This document shows positions 7,202 through 13,908 of a DNA stretch of 17,957 nucleotides, one piece after another. The number at the start of each line of letters is the position of its first letter. Position 1 is the first letter of the stretch. The position numbers and the translations under genes are program-made. The notes below the pieces were generated by a model that saw nothing but the letters and a program-made list of their open reading frames with translations, searched no databases and was not told the DNA's origin. The stretch covers positions 1-17,957 of the forward strand of contig JAMPFE010000041.1 in the NCBI GenBank assembly GCA_023664705.1, given 5' to 3'. The stretch comes from Lachnospiraceae bacterium. GTDB taxonomy: Bacteria; Bacillota; Clostridia; Oscillospirales; Ruminococcaceae.

Positions 7202-8359
7202 TTATCTGTACGAGTGCTCAAACATTCCGAGATAATCCGCGTCGGACAGCGGGTCGGCGGTAATATCGCCGCCCATTACCTCGTTAATGTGAGCGGGATA
7301 TTTTGCCAATTCCCCGCGCGTAATACCCGCGTCGGACATCTTCAGGTCGGCGCAGCTGATATCCGCGATAAGTTTATCGAGAGCCGCCACGAAATCCTTG
7401 CCGCTTGACGCGTTTTCCGCGCCCATTGCCTTCGCCATTTTTATCATCTGCTCCTCGGCGGCTTTGCGTTCCGCAAAGAAATCGTAATACTCGTGAGCTA
7501 TCATAATAAGCCCCGCGCCGTGTACAAGATTTTCGTGGTAGCTTCCCATAGAGTGCTCCATTGTGTGAGCGGACGTGCAAAGCATATAATATCCCGCGAG
7601 AGTATTCGCGGCCGCCATATAATAACGCGCCTCTTTGTCCGAGCCGTCTTTCACGGCGCGCGGCAGATATTTCGCAATAAGCTCAATCGCTTTCAGCGCT
7701 AACATCTCACCCATAACGTGCTCGTTTTTGTTGATAACGCTTTCCGATGCGTGGAAAAATGCGTCCATTCCCTGATAAGCAGTGAAATTTGCCGGAACGC
7801 TCATCATCAAGTCGGGATCAACTATCGAAAGCACGGGGAACATCGACGGGAAAAATATTCCCGTTTTCTCTTCGGCTTCATCGTCCGAAATGACCGACGC
7901 GCTGTCTACCTCGCTGCCAGTTCCCGCGGAAGTGGTTATGCAGACTATCGGGATAGCGGGGTTCGCAGGAGTTTTCTTGCCGCCCTTTGCGGAAAGACTG
8001 TAATCCCAGATATCGCCGCTGTTTGCCGCCATAAGCGCGATACATTTCGCGCAGTCCATAACCGAGCCGCCGCCGAGAGCGATTACGAAATCGCAGCCGT
8101 TGTTTTTCACAGCCGCCGCGCCGTCCATAACGTTTTTGTGCGTCGGGTTCGGGCGAATTTCATCGAACAGTGCGTAAGCCGCGCCCGCCTTGTCAAGCTC
8201 GGCTTCGGTGCGGGCAAGAGCGCCGTTTTCCTTGACGGATTTTCCATTTGAGGTAATGATAAGCGCCTTTTTTCCGGGGAGCTTTTCCTCGTGCAGGTTT
8301 CCGAGCTGCCCCGCTCCGAAAAGAATTTTTGTGGGTACGTTGAATACAAAGCTTTTCAT
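7202..8359 (-). CDS. Iron-containing alcohol dehydrogenase
   Basis: The 385-aa product has AGGAGG 8 nt before the ATG. The group III dehydrogenase layout is clear. An N-terminal Rossmann-like part holds the NAD(P)-binding ALGGGSVMDCAK (94-105). ITTSAGTGSEVDSASVI (141-157) follows, then the metal site: Asp199 and His203 in GMDAFFHASE, His265/His269 in SAHTMEHSMG, and His280 in LVHGAG. It interconverts an alcohol and an aldehyde/ketone with Fe2+ or a similar metal in the cytosol. The substrate is unknown; butanol-, propanediol- and YqhD-like enzymes are all possible. It follows the rhodanese lipoprotein by 18 nt, within one operon. Confidence 0.94.
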   Translation of the reverse strand: MKSFVFNVPTKILFGAGQLGNLHEEKLPGKKALIITSNGKSVKENGALARTEAELDKAGAAYALFDEIRPNPTHKNVMDGAAAVKNNGCDFVIALGGGSVMDCAKCIALMAANSGDIWDYSLSAKGGKKTPANPAIPIVCITTSAGTGSEVDSASVISDDEAEEKTGIFFPSMFPVLSIVDPDLMMSVPANFTAYQGMDAFFHASESVINKNEHVMGEMLALKAIELIAKYLPRAVKDGSDKEARYYMAAANTLAGYYMLCTSAHTMEHSMGSYHENLVHGAGLIMIAHEYYDFFAERKAAEEQMIKMAKAMGAENASSGKDFVAALDKLIADISCADLKMSDAGITRGELAKYPAHINEVMGGDITADPLSDADYLGMFEHSYR

Positions 8360-8377
8360 AACAAATTCCTCCTAAAA

Positions 8378-8938
8378 TCAATTATTTTTTACCCATTCGT
8401 TGTATTCCGTCATTATTTCATGCGGTCTGCCCGCGATGTACGACAATTCGGGAATATCGGGACGCTTTTCGATAAGCGTTTCATAAGCGGGAACGGAAAC
8501 CACCCCCGCGCCGCAGTGAAGTATCACGGGACGTCCTTCGGGTATCTCGTTGCAGCGTTCAGCCATTTCGTCGTGCGGTATCCACAGCGCTCCCGAAAAG
8601 CCCGGCTCGCTTTTCCACACGGCGGTATTCACTTGAACTATCACGATGTCGGGCTTGCTTTTGATATACTCAAGCGCCTCTTCGGGTGATAATCCGCCAA
8701 GCTGTTTTTGTGAACTCATACTGTCACCTCCTTCGTTTGCGATGTCGCTTGCATCATTGCCGCCGACCTCGCTTGAAACCGCTGAGAGTTCTTCGACAAT
8801 CGACAAATCGTTGCTTGAAATATTTTCAGCGGAGCTCTCGGAGATTTGGTCGGTTGAGTCCGGCTCATTGTCGTTTGAAACCCCGCAAGCGGTACAAAGC
8901 AGCGCCGCCGCAATCACGGTAAACAATAACCTTTTCAT
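8378..8938 (-). CDS. Lipoprotein with rhodanese-like domain
   Basis: The 186-aa product has a lipoprotein signal (MKRLLFTVIAAALLCTAC) with modified Cys18. A Ser/Asp/Glu/Asn-rich spacer (about 19-73) follows, then a rhodanese-like domain (about 80-186). That domain runs from GLSPEEALEYIK through IVIVQV, GALWIPHDEM and an active-site-like loop VILHCGAGVVSVPAYETL with Cys142, to a helical end. Rhodaneses carry sulfur on this cysteine. The CGAGV loop is close to, but not the same as, classic CRSG loops. AAGGGGG precedes the ATG. Notably, a much better ribosome site plus ATG lies inside at codon 74. The lipoprotein would be anchored outside the membrane, unusual beside cytosolic operon partners. 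Confidence 0.85.
   Translation of the reverse strand: MKRLLFTVIAAALLCTACGVSNDNEPDSTDQISESSAENISSNDLSIVEELSAVSSEVGGNDASDIANEGGDSMSSQKQLGGLSPEEALEYIKSKPDIVIVQVNTAVWKSEPGFSGALWIPHDEMAERCNEIPEGRPVILHCGAGVVSVPAYETLIEKRPDIPELSYIAGRPHEIMTEYNEWVKNN
8717..8733 (-). promoter_or_regulatory. Internal ribosome binding site and ATG inside the rhodanese lipoprotein gene
   Basis: AAGGAGGTGA (8733-8724) lies before an in-frame ATG (8719-8717, Met74), with 7 nt between AGGAGG and the ATG. It is stronger than the site at the annotated start. Translation from here would give a signal-less cytosolic rhodanese of 113 aa starting MSSQKQLGGLSPEE, exactly at the domain edge. The same bases encode Asn-Glu-Gly-Gly-Asp-Ser in the long form. 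Confidence 0.6.
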
Positions 8939-8947
8939 AAAGCCCCC

Positions 8948-9517
8948 TTACTCGTCCACATCGTTCTCAATGTCCTTTATTTTCTTAGCTGGAACGCCGC
9001 CCACGACGCAGTTGTCGGGAACGTCCTTCGTGACGACTGCGCCCGCCGCGACCACGACGTTATTCCCGATAGTTACCCCCGGGAGTATCGTGCAGTTCGC
9101 GCCGATCCACACATCGTTTCCGATAGTGATGGGCTTCGCGATACCGAGATGATTTCTCCGTCCTTTCGGTGAAAGCGGATGGTTCACGGTCACGATACAC
9201 GACCCCGGACCTATCATCACGTTATCGCCGATGTTGACGGGCGCGATGTCGAGTATCGTGACGTTGAAATTCGCCAAGAAATTATCCCCGACGTGAATAT
9301 TCAGCCCGCAGTCGCACTGAAATCCCGGACCCGTCCACGGGTCGCTGCCGCAGCTCCCGAACAGCCGCCGAAGCTGCTCCGCGATAGCGTCCTCGTCGGC
9401 GGGGTCGATCGCGTTCAGCTTCGCCGTTTCGGTCATAGCGTGCTGCTTGCGCGCGTTGACCTCCTTGTCCCAAAAAGAATACTCCAAGCCCGCTTCAAGT
9501 TTTTCAAGTTCCGTCAT
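8948..9517 (-). CDS. Maltose/galactoside-type O-acetyltransferase (left-handed beta-helix)
   Basis: The 189-aa product starts with the Mac domain of maltose/galactoside acetyltransferases (MTELEKLEAGLEYSFWDKEV, residues 1-60). Hexapeptide repeats follow (GLNIHVGDNF, VNIGDNVMIGPGSCIVT, ITIGNDVWIGANCTILPGVTIGNNVVVAAGAVVTKDV). They form the left-handed beta-helix that binds acetyl-CoA between subunits of a trimer. His113 in TVNHPLSP matches the catalytic histidine. It acetylates a sugar or similar small hydroxyl compound, possibly to mark it for export. Its ATG lies 14 nt inside the end of the MATE gene, with AAAGGAG before it, so the two are translationally coupled. Confidence 0.92.
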   Translation of the reverse strand: MTELEKLEAGLEYSFWDKEVNARKQHAMTETAKLNAIDPADEDAIAEQLRRLFGSCGSDPWTGPGFQCDCGLNIHVGDNFLANFNVTILDIAPVNIGDNVMIGPGSCIVTVNHPLSPKGRRNHLGIAKPITIGNDVWIGANCTILPGVTIGNNVVVAAGAVVTKDVPDNCVVGGVPAKKIKDIENDVDE

Positions 9518-10883
9518 AGTTGACAGCTCCTTTCAAAATATCGTTTTCGTTATCGGGAAAGACCCGTTTTCTTATTGCGAGATACGCGCCGCCGAGAAAC
9601 GCGAACATTATCACCCAAGTGAACGGCTCGGTGACGCACGTTCCCAAAAATCCGAGCCGCGGAATGAGTATCGCCGCCGAAAGTATTTTCATTCCGAGCT
9701 CCAAGCAGCTTGAAATTATCGGCGCGAGTTTTCTGCCCATTGCCTGCATTGCCGTTCTCAGAGCGAGCAAACAGCCCAGTACGGGGAAGAATGACAAGTG
9801 CCAGCGCAAGCTCGTCACGGCGTTTTCGACGATTTCAATATCCTCCGTTCCCGTGGTGAAACGCACCAACGCACCGCCGAAAAGAAATATCAAAGCGCAC
9901 GAGAACGCCGACCACGCTATCTCCATAAGCATAACGCGTTTCAGCGCGAATTTTATTCTCGATAATTTCCGCGCTCCGAAATTCTGTCCGACAAACGTTG
10001 AGGAAGCCGTCGATATTGTGCCGAGGGGCTGCATCATTATCACAATGATGCGCCGCGCGGCTGTGTGAGCCGAAATTATCGACTCGCCGAGATCGTTGTT
10101 GGCGCGTTGGAATATCACCGAGCCGAGGTCCACCACGCACAGCATAAGTCCCATCGCTATGCCTTGCGGCAGCAGCTCGGAGAAGGTTTTGCGGCATTCG
10201 CGGAAATCATCACGGCTCGGCAGTATCGCGCGGTATTTTTTGAAAACGTAAACTCCGCAAAGCGCCGCTGAGACCGCCTGCGCTATTACCGTAGCGAATG
10301 CCGCCCCCGATACTCCCGTTTTCAGCACCGCGACAAACAACAAGTCGAGCGCGATATTCAGCGCCGATGAAATCATCAGAAAATACAGCGGAGCGCGGCT
10401 GTTCCCGACCGCCCGCAAAATCCCCGCGAACATATTGTAGCAAACGGTTGCTGCCATTCCCGCGCAGATAACGGCTATATATTTGTACGCTTCGGTGAAT
10501 ATCGCGTCGGGCGTGTTCATAAAGCGCATCAGCGGCTTTAAAAATATCAGCGAGAGCGCTGTTAAAGCAACGGTAATACCCGCGTCGAGTACGACCGTTC
10601 CCGCGATAGAGCCGCGCAGCTTTTTCTCGTCGTGCGCCCCGAAGCGCTGTGTAATGACGATAGCGTAGCCGCTGTTCAAGCCCGACGCGAGATTTATCAG
10701 CAGTCCGTACAGCGCCGAGGTCGCTCCGATAGCCGCTATAGCATCGTCGCCGAGATTGTAGCCCGCAATCATCGTATCAACCATGCTGTATATCTGCTGA
10801 AAAACGTTGCCGATAAACAGCGGCACCGCGAACGTCAGTATCAGCCGCACGGGGCTGCCCGAGGTCATATCCGTGACTTTCAT
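9504..10883 (-). CDS. MATE family efflux transporter
   Basis: The 459-aa product has about 12 hydrophobic spans and a weak two-fold repeat, as in multidrug and toxic compound extrusion proteins. The N-terminal block TSGSPVRLILTFAVPLFIGN, then QQIYSMVDTMIAGYNLG, is typical of Firmicutes members. GAAFATVIAQAVSAALCG and the second half (AHTAARRIIVIMMQPLGT; STFVGQNFGARK) follow. It should export organic compounds using a Na+ or H+ gradient. AAAGGAGGG sits 7 nt before the ATG. It is the first gene of a five-gene operon and overlaps the acetyltransferase by 14 nt. The divergent AraC-type gene 100 bp away is the natural candidate regulator. Confidence 0.94.
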   Translation of the reverse strand: MKVTDMTSGSPVRLILTFAVPLFIGNVFQQIYSMVDTMIAGYNLGDDAIAAIGATSALYGLLINLASGLNSGYAIVITQRFGAHDEKKLRGSIAGTVVLDAGITVALTALSLIFLKPLMRFMNTPDAIFTEAYKYIAVICAGMAATVCYNMFAGILRAVGNSRAPLYFLMISSALNIALDLLFVAVLKTGVSGAAFATVIAQAVSAALCGVYVFKKYRAILPSRDDFRECRKTFSELLPQGIAMGLMLCVVDLGSVIFQRANNDLGESIISAHTAARRIIVIMMQPLGTISTASSTFVGQNFGARKLSRIKFALKRVMLMEIAWSAFSCALIFLFGGALVRFTTGTEDIEIVENAVTSLRWHLSFFPVLGCLLALRTAMQAMGRKLAPIISSCLELGMKILSAAILIPRLGFLGTCVTEPFTWVIMFAFLGGAYLAIRKRVFPDNENDILKGAVNYDGT

Positions 10884-10940
10884 TGAACGCCCTCCTTTCG
10901 TGTTTGTGTATTCAGTTTAACATAAAATTTTCAAAAATTA

Positions 10941-10969
10941 TTGCATTATTGTTGGAAATATGATATAAT
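10941..10969 (+). promoter_or_regulatory. Promoter of the AraC-type regulator gene
   Basis: TTGCAT (10941-10946), a 17-nt spacer and TATAAT (10964-10969) lie about 29 nt before the start codon. The intergenic space is AT-rich and also must hold the MATE promoter on the minus strand, for which I found no convincing pair of boxes. Confidence 0.75.
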
Positions 10970-10998
10970 GATTATATGAATTTAAGGAAGTGAATGAA

Positions 10999-11727
10999 TT
11001 GAAAAACGCGATAAACGAAAAGCAGCTTAAGTATATGGAGTTTGTTCAGCGGGAAACGGCGGACAGACATCACACCAACGCCGAGGAAATGTATCAGTAC
11101 GAGCTTCTCAAGGCTGGCGACCCGAAAGCCGTTGAGGAGGGTGTCAGGATGTTTTCGTCCGACTTGCCCGGACATTTATCCAACGACCCGCTGCGCAACT
11201 ACAAGTATCTTTTTGTGGCAGCGATAACGCTTGCCTGCCGCAGCGCGATAGCGGGAGGAATGGCTTCCGAGCGCGCGTTCAATATCAGCGACCTCTACAT
11301 TATGAAAATGGATAATCTGCAAACCGTTGACGAGGTGAAAGCGCTCCACGCGGATATGTTCGCGTTTTACACAAAGGAAATGGCGGCTCTCGACAAGACC
11401 GCCGTGTATTCCAGACCGATAACGCAATGTCTCGACTATATCTATGAGCATTTGCACGAAAGAATACGAGTGACCGACCTCGCCGCGCACGTCGGACTGA
11501 ACGAAAGCTATCTGTCAACGCTTTTTAAAAAGTCGACGGGCTCGTCGATATCCGAATATATTCTTTCCAAACGAATGGAGGCTGCTCGGAATATGCTGAA
11601 ATTTTCCGATTACTCCTATGCGGAAATATCCGCTATACTTGCGTTCAGCTCGCAGAGCCACTTTATAAGAGTTTTCAAAAAATACGTCGGGCAAACGCCC
11701 AAAGAGTATAGGGATATGTCAAAATAA
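10999..11727 (+). CDS. AraC-family transcriptional regulator
   Basis: The likely start is TTG 10999: AAGGAAGTGA lies 5 nt before it. The alternative GTG 10990 falls inside that site. The product is 242 aa. The first 135 residues are a helical sensor-like region of unknown ligand, with no cupin signature that I can see. From about residue 138 comes the AraC double helix-turn-helix: RVTDLAAHVGLNESYLSTLFKKSTG and then SYAEISAILAFSSQSHFIRVFKKYVGQTPKEYR, which contains the family signature. It is divergent from the MATE operon, a classic arrangement for an activator of an exporter. Confidence 0.92.
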   Translation: MKNAINEKQLKYMEFVQRETADRHHTNAEEMYQYELLKAGDPKAVEEGVRMFSSDLPGHLSNDPLRNYKYLFVAAITLACRSAIAGGMASERAFNISDLYIMKMDNLQTVDEVKALHADMFAFYTKEMAALDKTAVYSRPITQCLDYIYEHLHERIRVTDLAAHVGLNESYLSTLFKKSTGSSISEYILSKRMEAARNMLKFSDYSYAEISAILAFSSQSHFIRVFKKYVGQTPKEYRDMSK

Positions 11728-11814
11728 TTATGAGTATATTTTTCGCAGAGAAATATACGCAGCACTGCGGCAATTCGGAGATGTTTGCTTTAGGGTTCGG
11801 GTTTTCAAAAAGAA

Positions 11815-11840
11815 AAGTGAAGGGGGGTCTCGTTTCACTT
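11815..11840 (-). terminator. Minus-strand terminator downstream of the repeat array
   Basis: On the minus strand AAGTGAA, an 12-nt C-rich loop and TTCACTT are followed by TTCTTTTTG, an intrinsic terminator layout. It would end transcripts that enter from the zinc-protein gene and run through the repeat array. The interval 11728-11814 between it and the AraC gene shows no gene, only a weak hairpin (GTATATTT/AAATATAC at 11734-11758). Confidence 0.5.
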
Positions 11841-12366
11841 GAAAAAAGTATGCACTTTTTCTATGGCTTGCTAAAAGTACAAAAACCCCAAGATTACGTA
11901 TTCTTTTTTCAGCCCCTTTTTTCGCCGAGTGGTTATGCCTAACTAACTCTCGCTCGGAGATTTTTGCCGGGATAGCGAGCCCCCTAAAAATTTTTGCGGG
12001 CGATCTTGCCTGAAAGTGGTTATGATAGACTAACTTGCGAGCGCATTTATTGCTCGTGAAGGTATGCCCTTACCGTTTTGTCGGCTTTGGATTTTTGCTC
12101 GCAACAACATACCCCTTCGAAAAATTTTTAGGCACAATCTCGCTCATGACTTGTTATTTTGTACTAACTCCCATTCGGCTGTTTTTGTCGGGATAGCAAG
12201 ACCCCTCGAAAAATTTTTTACGCAGTCTTGCTCCATAATGATTACTCTAGACTACCCCCTCTAGGTAACTCCAGTCGGAGTAGCAATACCCTCTCAGCTT
12301 TTTTCGCACGATCTTGCTCGTGCTCTGTAACCCTACACCAACTCTTGGGTTGAGGCTGCAGTCGGG

Positions 12367-12431
12367 ATAGCTAACCTCCGTGAATTATCTTACAAATACC
12401 TTACTCACGACACGTTATTCACAACTAACTT
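12367..12431. repeat. Array unit nearly identical to 12630-12694
   Basis: These 65 bases match 12630-12694 at all but about 3 positions, far closer than other units. Flanking sequence upstream (TTGCT..TGCTCT..CC..TA.ACCAA.TCTTG) also matches more loosely. The offset is 263 bp, three 87-88 bp periods, so a block of several units was duplicated recently. Confidence 0.85.
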
Positions 12432-12629
12432 GCTAACGTTTCTCCCTCTTGCGGAGGTATGCCCCCACCACACTTCCGGAATGACCGAATTTTCAAACCT
12501 CGCCGTTCCTCTCGGCTAAACGGCTTCGGATTTTTCTCATGATGACATCTCTCTTTGAACTTTTTCAAGCGCAATCTTGCTTCTGCTCTACGCCCCTATA
12601 CCAAATCTTGAGCTGTGGTTTCGTTCGGT

Positions 12630-12694
12630 ATAGCTAACCTCTGCGAATTATCTTACAAATACCTTACTCACGACACGTTATTCGCAACTAACTT
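12630..12694. repeat. Array unit overlapping the 3' end of the zinc-protein gene
   Basis: This is the partner of 12367-12431. Its last 27 bases encode the final residues of the 72-aa CxxC protein (KLVANNVS and stop) on the minus strand. The array therefore begins inside a gene, and the other copy carries a matching ELVVNNVS-stop out of context. Confidence 0.85.
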
Positions 12695-12886
12695 TGTTCG
12701 CTCATCTCTGATGTTGTCGAGAACGTCCTGGAGTCGACAGCGGCATGCATTGCAAATATCAACCACATCCCCCGCATTATTTTTGAACAGGGTGTAATAC
12801 ATTCCGGCAGGAGTAGGATTGGCTATCCGAAATTCGCCGCGTCGTAGGAAATAATCCCCGCAAAGGTCACACTTATATGCTTTCAT
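12668..12886 (-). CDS. Small CxxC zinc-ribbon-like protein (72 aa)
   Basis: The product begins MKAYKCDLCG (Cys6, Cys9) and later has DICNACRCRLQD (Cys45, Cys48, Cys50). Two CxxC knuckles about 36 residues apart are typical of a single zinc site in small DNA- or protein-binding ribbons of phages and conjugative elements. ATG 12886 has AAAGGGG about 9 nt upstream and lies 14 nt inside the end of the preceding gene, so the two are coupled. The C-terminus (DERTKLVANNVS) is encoded by a unit of the tandem repeat array, which suggests that the native end was replaced. The function is unknown. Confidence 0.75.
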   Translation of the reverse strand: MKAYKCDLCGDYFLRRGEFRIANPTPAGMYYTLFKNNAGDVVDICNACRCRLQDVLDNIRDERTKLVANNVS

Positions 12887-13118
12887 TCGAATTTTCCCCT
12901 TTCTGCGTGTTTGTCATGTCGGCGAATTCATCTGCGAGGCTATCAAGTTCCCCCGCTATCAGCTTGCATAAGTCTTGAATGCAATACAAAACATCGTTAA
13001 GTGCCTTTTGAGGCGTTTCGGAGGTAAACGACGAATTTGCAGCTACCCGAGCAACCGTGCCAAGCCGCTCCACCTTGCAGGATATTTCAACGATCTTGTC
13101 TTCAAGCGTCAGTTCCAT
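12873..13118 (-). CDS. Hypothetical small acidic helical protein (81 aa)
   Basis: ATG 13118 follows AAAGGAAA by about 6 nt. The sequence is largely helical: LEDKIVEISCKVERLGTVARVA, then KALNDVLYCIQDLCKLIAGELDSLADEFADM, and a polar tail. No domain is recognised. It looks like the small acidic accessory proteins found in prophage and ICE early regions. It overlaps the zinc-protein gene by 14 nt and forms a two-gene unit with it, probably expressed from a minus-strand promoter in 13119-13200 that I cannot define well. Confidence 0.65.
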   Translation of the reverse strand: MELTLEDKIVEISCKVERLGTVARVAANSSFTSETPQKALNDVLYCIQDLCKLIAGELDSLADEFADMTNTQKGENSNESI

Positions 13119-13136
13119 AAAATTTTCCTTTCTGTC

Positions 13137-13165
13137 TTGACAAATTCGGCGAGATGTGCTATAAT
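13137..13165 (+). promoter_or_regulatory. Perfect sigma-A promoter facing an antisense direction
   Basis: TTGACA (13137-13142), 17 nt, TATAAT (13160-13165): full consensus on the plus strand, but no plus-strand gene follows. The -10 is part of an 8-bp perfect palindrome, TAATAGCC (13162-13169) and GGCTATTA (13182-13189), which could be an operator at the start site. Confidence 0.8.
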
Positions 13166-13171
13166 AGCCTT

Positions 13172-13246
13172 GTGTTCGAGCGGCTATTACAGCGCATTGC
13201 CGTTTGTACTAAGTCCTTGTAGTTCGCTGCTGCAAGGGCTTTCGTT
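13172..13246 (+). ncRNA. Candidate small RNA, antisense to the HIRAN gene end
   Basis: Transcription from the consensus promoter should start near 13172. About 40 nt on is a 9-bp hairpin, AAGTCCTTG (13211-13219) with CAAGGGCTT (13233-13241), ending in TCGTTAT, a poor but possible terminator. The RNA would be about 70-75 nt and its end would touch the stop of the HIRAN gene on the other strand. If the hairpin does not terminate, the transcript would run antisense through that gene. The same hairpin read on the minus strand could end the HIRAN transcript. No RNA family is recognised. Confidence 0.4.
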
Positions 13247-13670
13247 ATACCATAAGTTCCAGATTAAAGCCGTAGTTCATATACGGAGCGCCGCCGCCCG
13301 TGATAGCCTTGAAGCTGCTCGCAATCTCCGCGCCCTTATCCATAAGCGGCGCGAGTGCCTTTGCGAGTTCGCGGTTGATGTAGCCGATGACCGCCGCGCC
13401 CTTGTTGCGAACTGCCGCGATAATCTGTATGGCGTTGCTGTCGGCGGCATTGCCTTGCTCGCGGCGGAGCGTTACGGTGATATCGTCAGCGCTGTACCGT
13501 GTCAGCCGCTCCAGCAGCTTTTGGCGGTTTCCGTAGGTCACGCCCGCAGCCTTTACTTCCATTCTGCGGAGTTTAACCGTTATCCACGCCCTAACCATAG
13601 CCGCCGAGCGGCTTACGCCTTGCTTTACAAGAGCGTTTGCTATCGTCATTACCTTTGACTTGATGTTCAT
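13245..13670 (-). CDS. HIRAN-domain protein
   Basis: I placed the start at ATG 13670, preceded by AAAGGAAGT; the frame is open to 13721, but that part overlaps the 33-aa gene. The 141-aa product has a short basic N-terminus (KSKVMTIANALVKQGVSRSAAMVRAWITVKL) and then a HIRAN-like domain. The marks of that domain are AAGVTYGNRQKLLERL, VTLRREQGNAADSNAIQII, AAVIGYINRELAKALAPLMDKG and a final strand YGFNLEL. HIRAN domains recognise DNA ends or damaged DNA. Stand-alone versions of this size occur in phages and mobile islands of Clostridia. It follows the 33-aa gene by 4 nt; its ribosome site covers that gene's stop codon. Confidence 0.85.
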   Translation of the reverse strand: MNIKSKVMTIANALVKQGVSRSAAMVRAWITVKLRRMEVKAAGVTYGNRQKLLERLTRYSADDITVTLRREQGNAADSNAIQIIAAVRNKGAAVIGYINRELAKALAPLMDKGAEIASSFKAITGGGAPYMNYGFNLELMV

Positions 13671-13674
13671 ACTG

Positions 13675-13776
13675 TTACTTCCTTTCGTTGATTTCTTCGA
13701 GGATCTGCGCTGCGTATTCAATCAGCGCCTCTCCGTCCGTGTTATCAAGTTCATACTCGTTAGGGAATGTCGGCAT
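13675..13776 (-). CDS. 33-aa leader-type small protein upstream of the HIRAN gene
   Basis: ATG 13776 has GAGGTGA 5 nt upstream, a strong site, and the frame ends at TAA 13675. The product (MPTFPNEYELDNTDGEALIE, then YAAQILEEINERK) is acidic with a C-terminal amphipathic helix. The stop lies inside the ribosome site of the HIRAN gene, so it may serve as a coupling leader or be a real micro-protein. It is the first gene after the operator-controlled minus-strand promoter. Confidence 0.55.
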   Translation of the reverse strand: MPTFPNEYELDNTDGEALIEYAAQILEEINERK

Positions 13777-13809
13777 TTCTTTCACCTCGCTTTCACTTGG
13801 TCTGTTTAT

Positions 13810-13838
13810 ATTATACACTATTTTTCGGTGTTTGTCTA
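13810..13838 (-). promoter_or_regulatory. Promoter of the 33-aa/HIRAN operon
   Basis: On the minus strand TAGACA (13838-13833), 17 nt, TATAAT (13815-13810), about 34 nt before the ATG at 13776. Operator 1 (13811-13835) fills the space between and overlaps both boxes. Confidence 0.78.
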
Positions 13839-13908
13839 TTCGCATTATACACAAATATTCAGTGTATATATTGTGCATATTATACACTTGATTTCTGTGT
13901 ATAATATG
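13811..13908. promoter_or_regulatory. Three evenly spaced operators between divergent promoters
   Basis: The shared pattern is TTATACAC-N9-GTGTATAA. O1 at 13811-13835 has a perfect left arm and a decayed right arm (GTGTTTGT). O2 at 13845-13869 has GTGTATAT on the right (7 of 8). O3 at 13880-13904 is perfect and extends to 12-bp arms (CATATTATACAC / GTGTATAATATG, 13876-13908). Centres are 34 and 35 bp apart. O1 covers the minus-strand promoter and O3 covers the -35 of the repressor gene. An additional half site GTGTATAA lies at 13909. The likely binder is the Cro/CI protein encoded at 13938. Confidence 0.75.

Larger units (their letters stand above)
11930..12695. repeat. Degenerate tandem repeat array, period about 87 bp
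   Basis: No gene is supported between 11940 and 12668. The stretch consists of diverged copies of one unit. The box ACTAACT or a close variant recurs at about 11942, 12029, 12163, 12250, 12338, 12425, 12600 and 12687. The steps are 87, 134, 87, 88, 87, 175 (two units) and 87. A second box, CGGGATAGC or variant, recurs at 11969, 12190, 12276, 12364 and 12626. In better copies it opens an imperfect palindrome: AGCAAGAC, then AAAAATTTTTT, then GTCTTGCT (12194-12232). Two units are longer and share GGTATGCCC. On the minus strand several units echo a peptide pattern like GLAIPT with 12-15 residues before ELV-x-NN, broken by stops. Confidence 0.75.

Noticed and set aside
7718..8251. A 177-codon plus-strand open frame.
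   Set aside because: It is a shadow of the iron alcohol dehydrogenase, which is intact on the minus strand.
11730..11942. A 70-codon plus-strand frame starting 3 nt after the AraC gene.
   Set aside because: There is no ribosome site, it has low-complexity hydrophobic and charged sequence, and it runs into the tandem array. It is likely chance.
11930..12695. A CRISPR array.
   Set aside because: Units are about 87 bp, poorly conserved and contiguous. There are no constant short repeats with unique spacers and no cas genes.
12975..13658. A 227-codon plus-strand open frame.
   Set aside because: It lies opposite the 81-aa gene and the HIRAN gene, which have good starts and a recognisable domain. 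Its own start has no ribosome site, and the orphan promoter at 13137 falls inside it.
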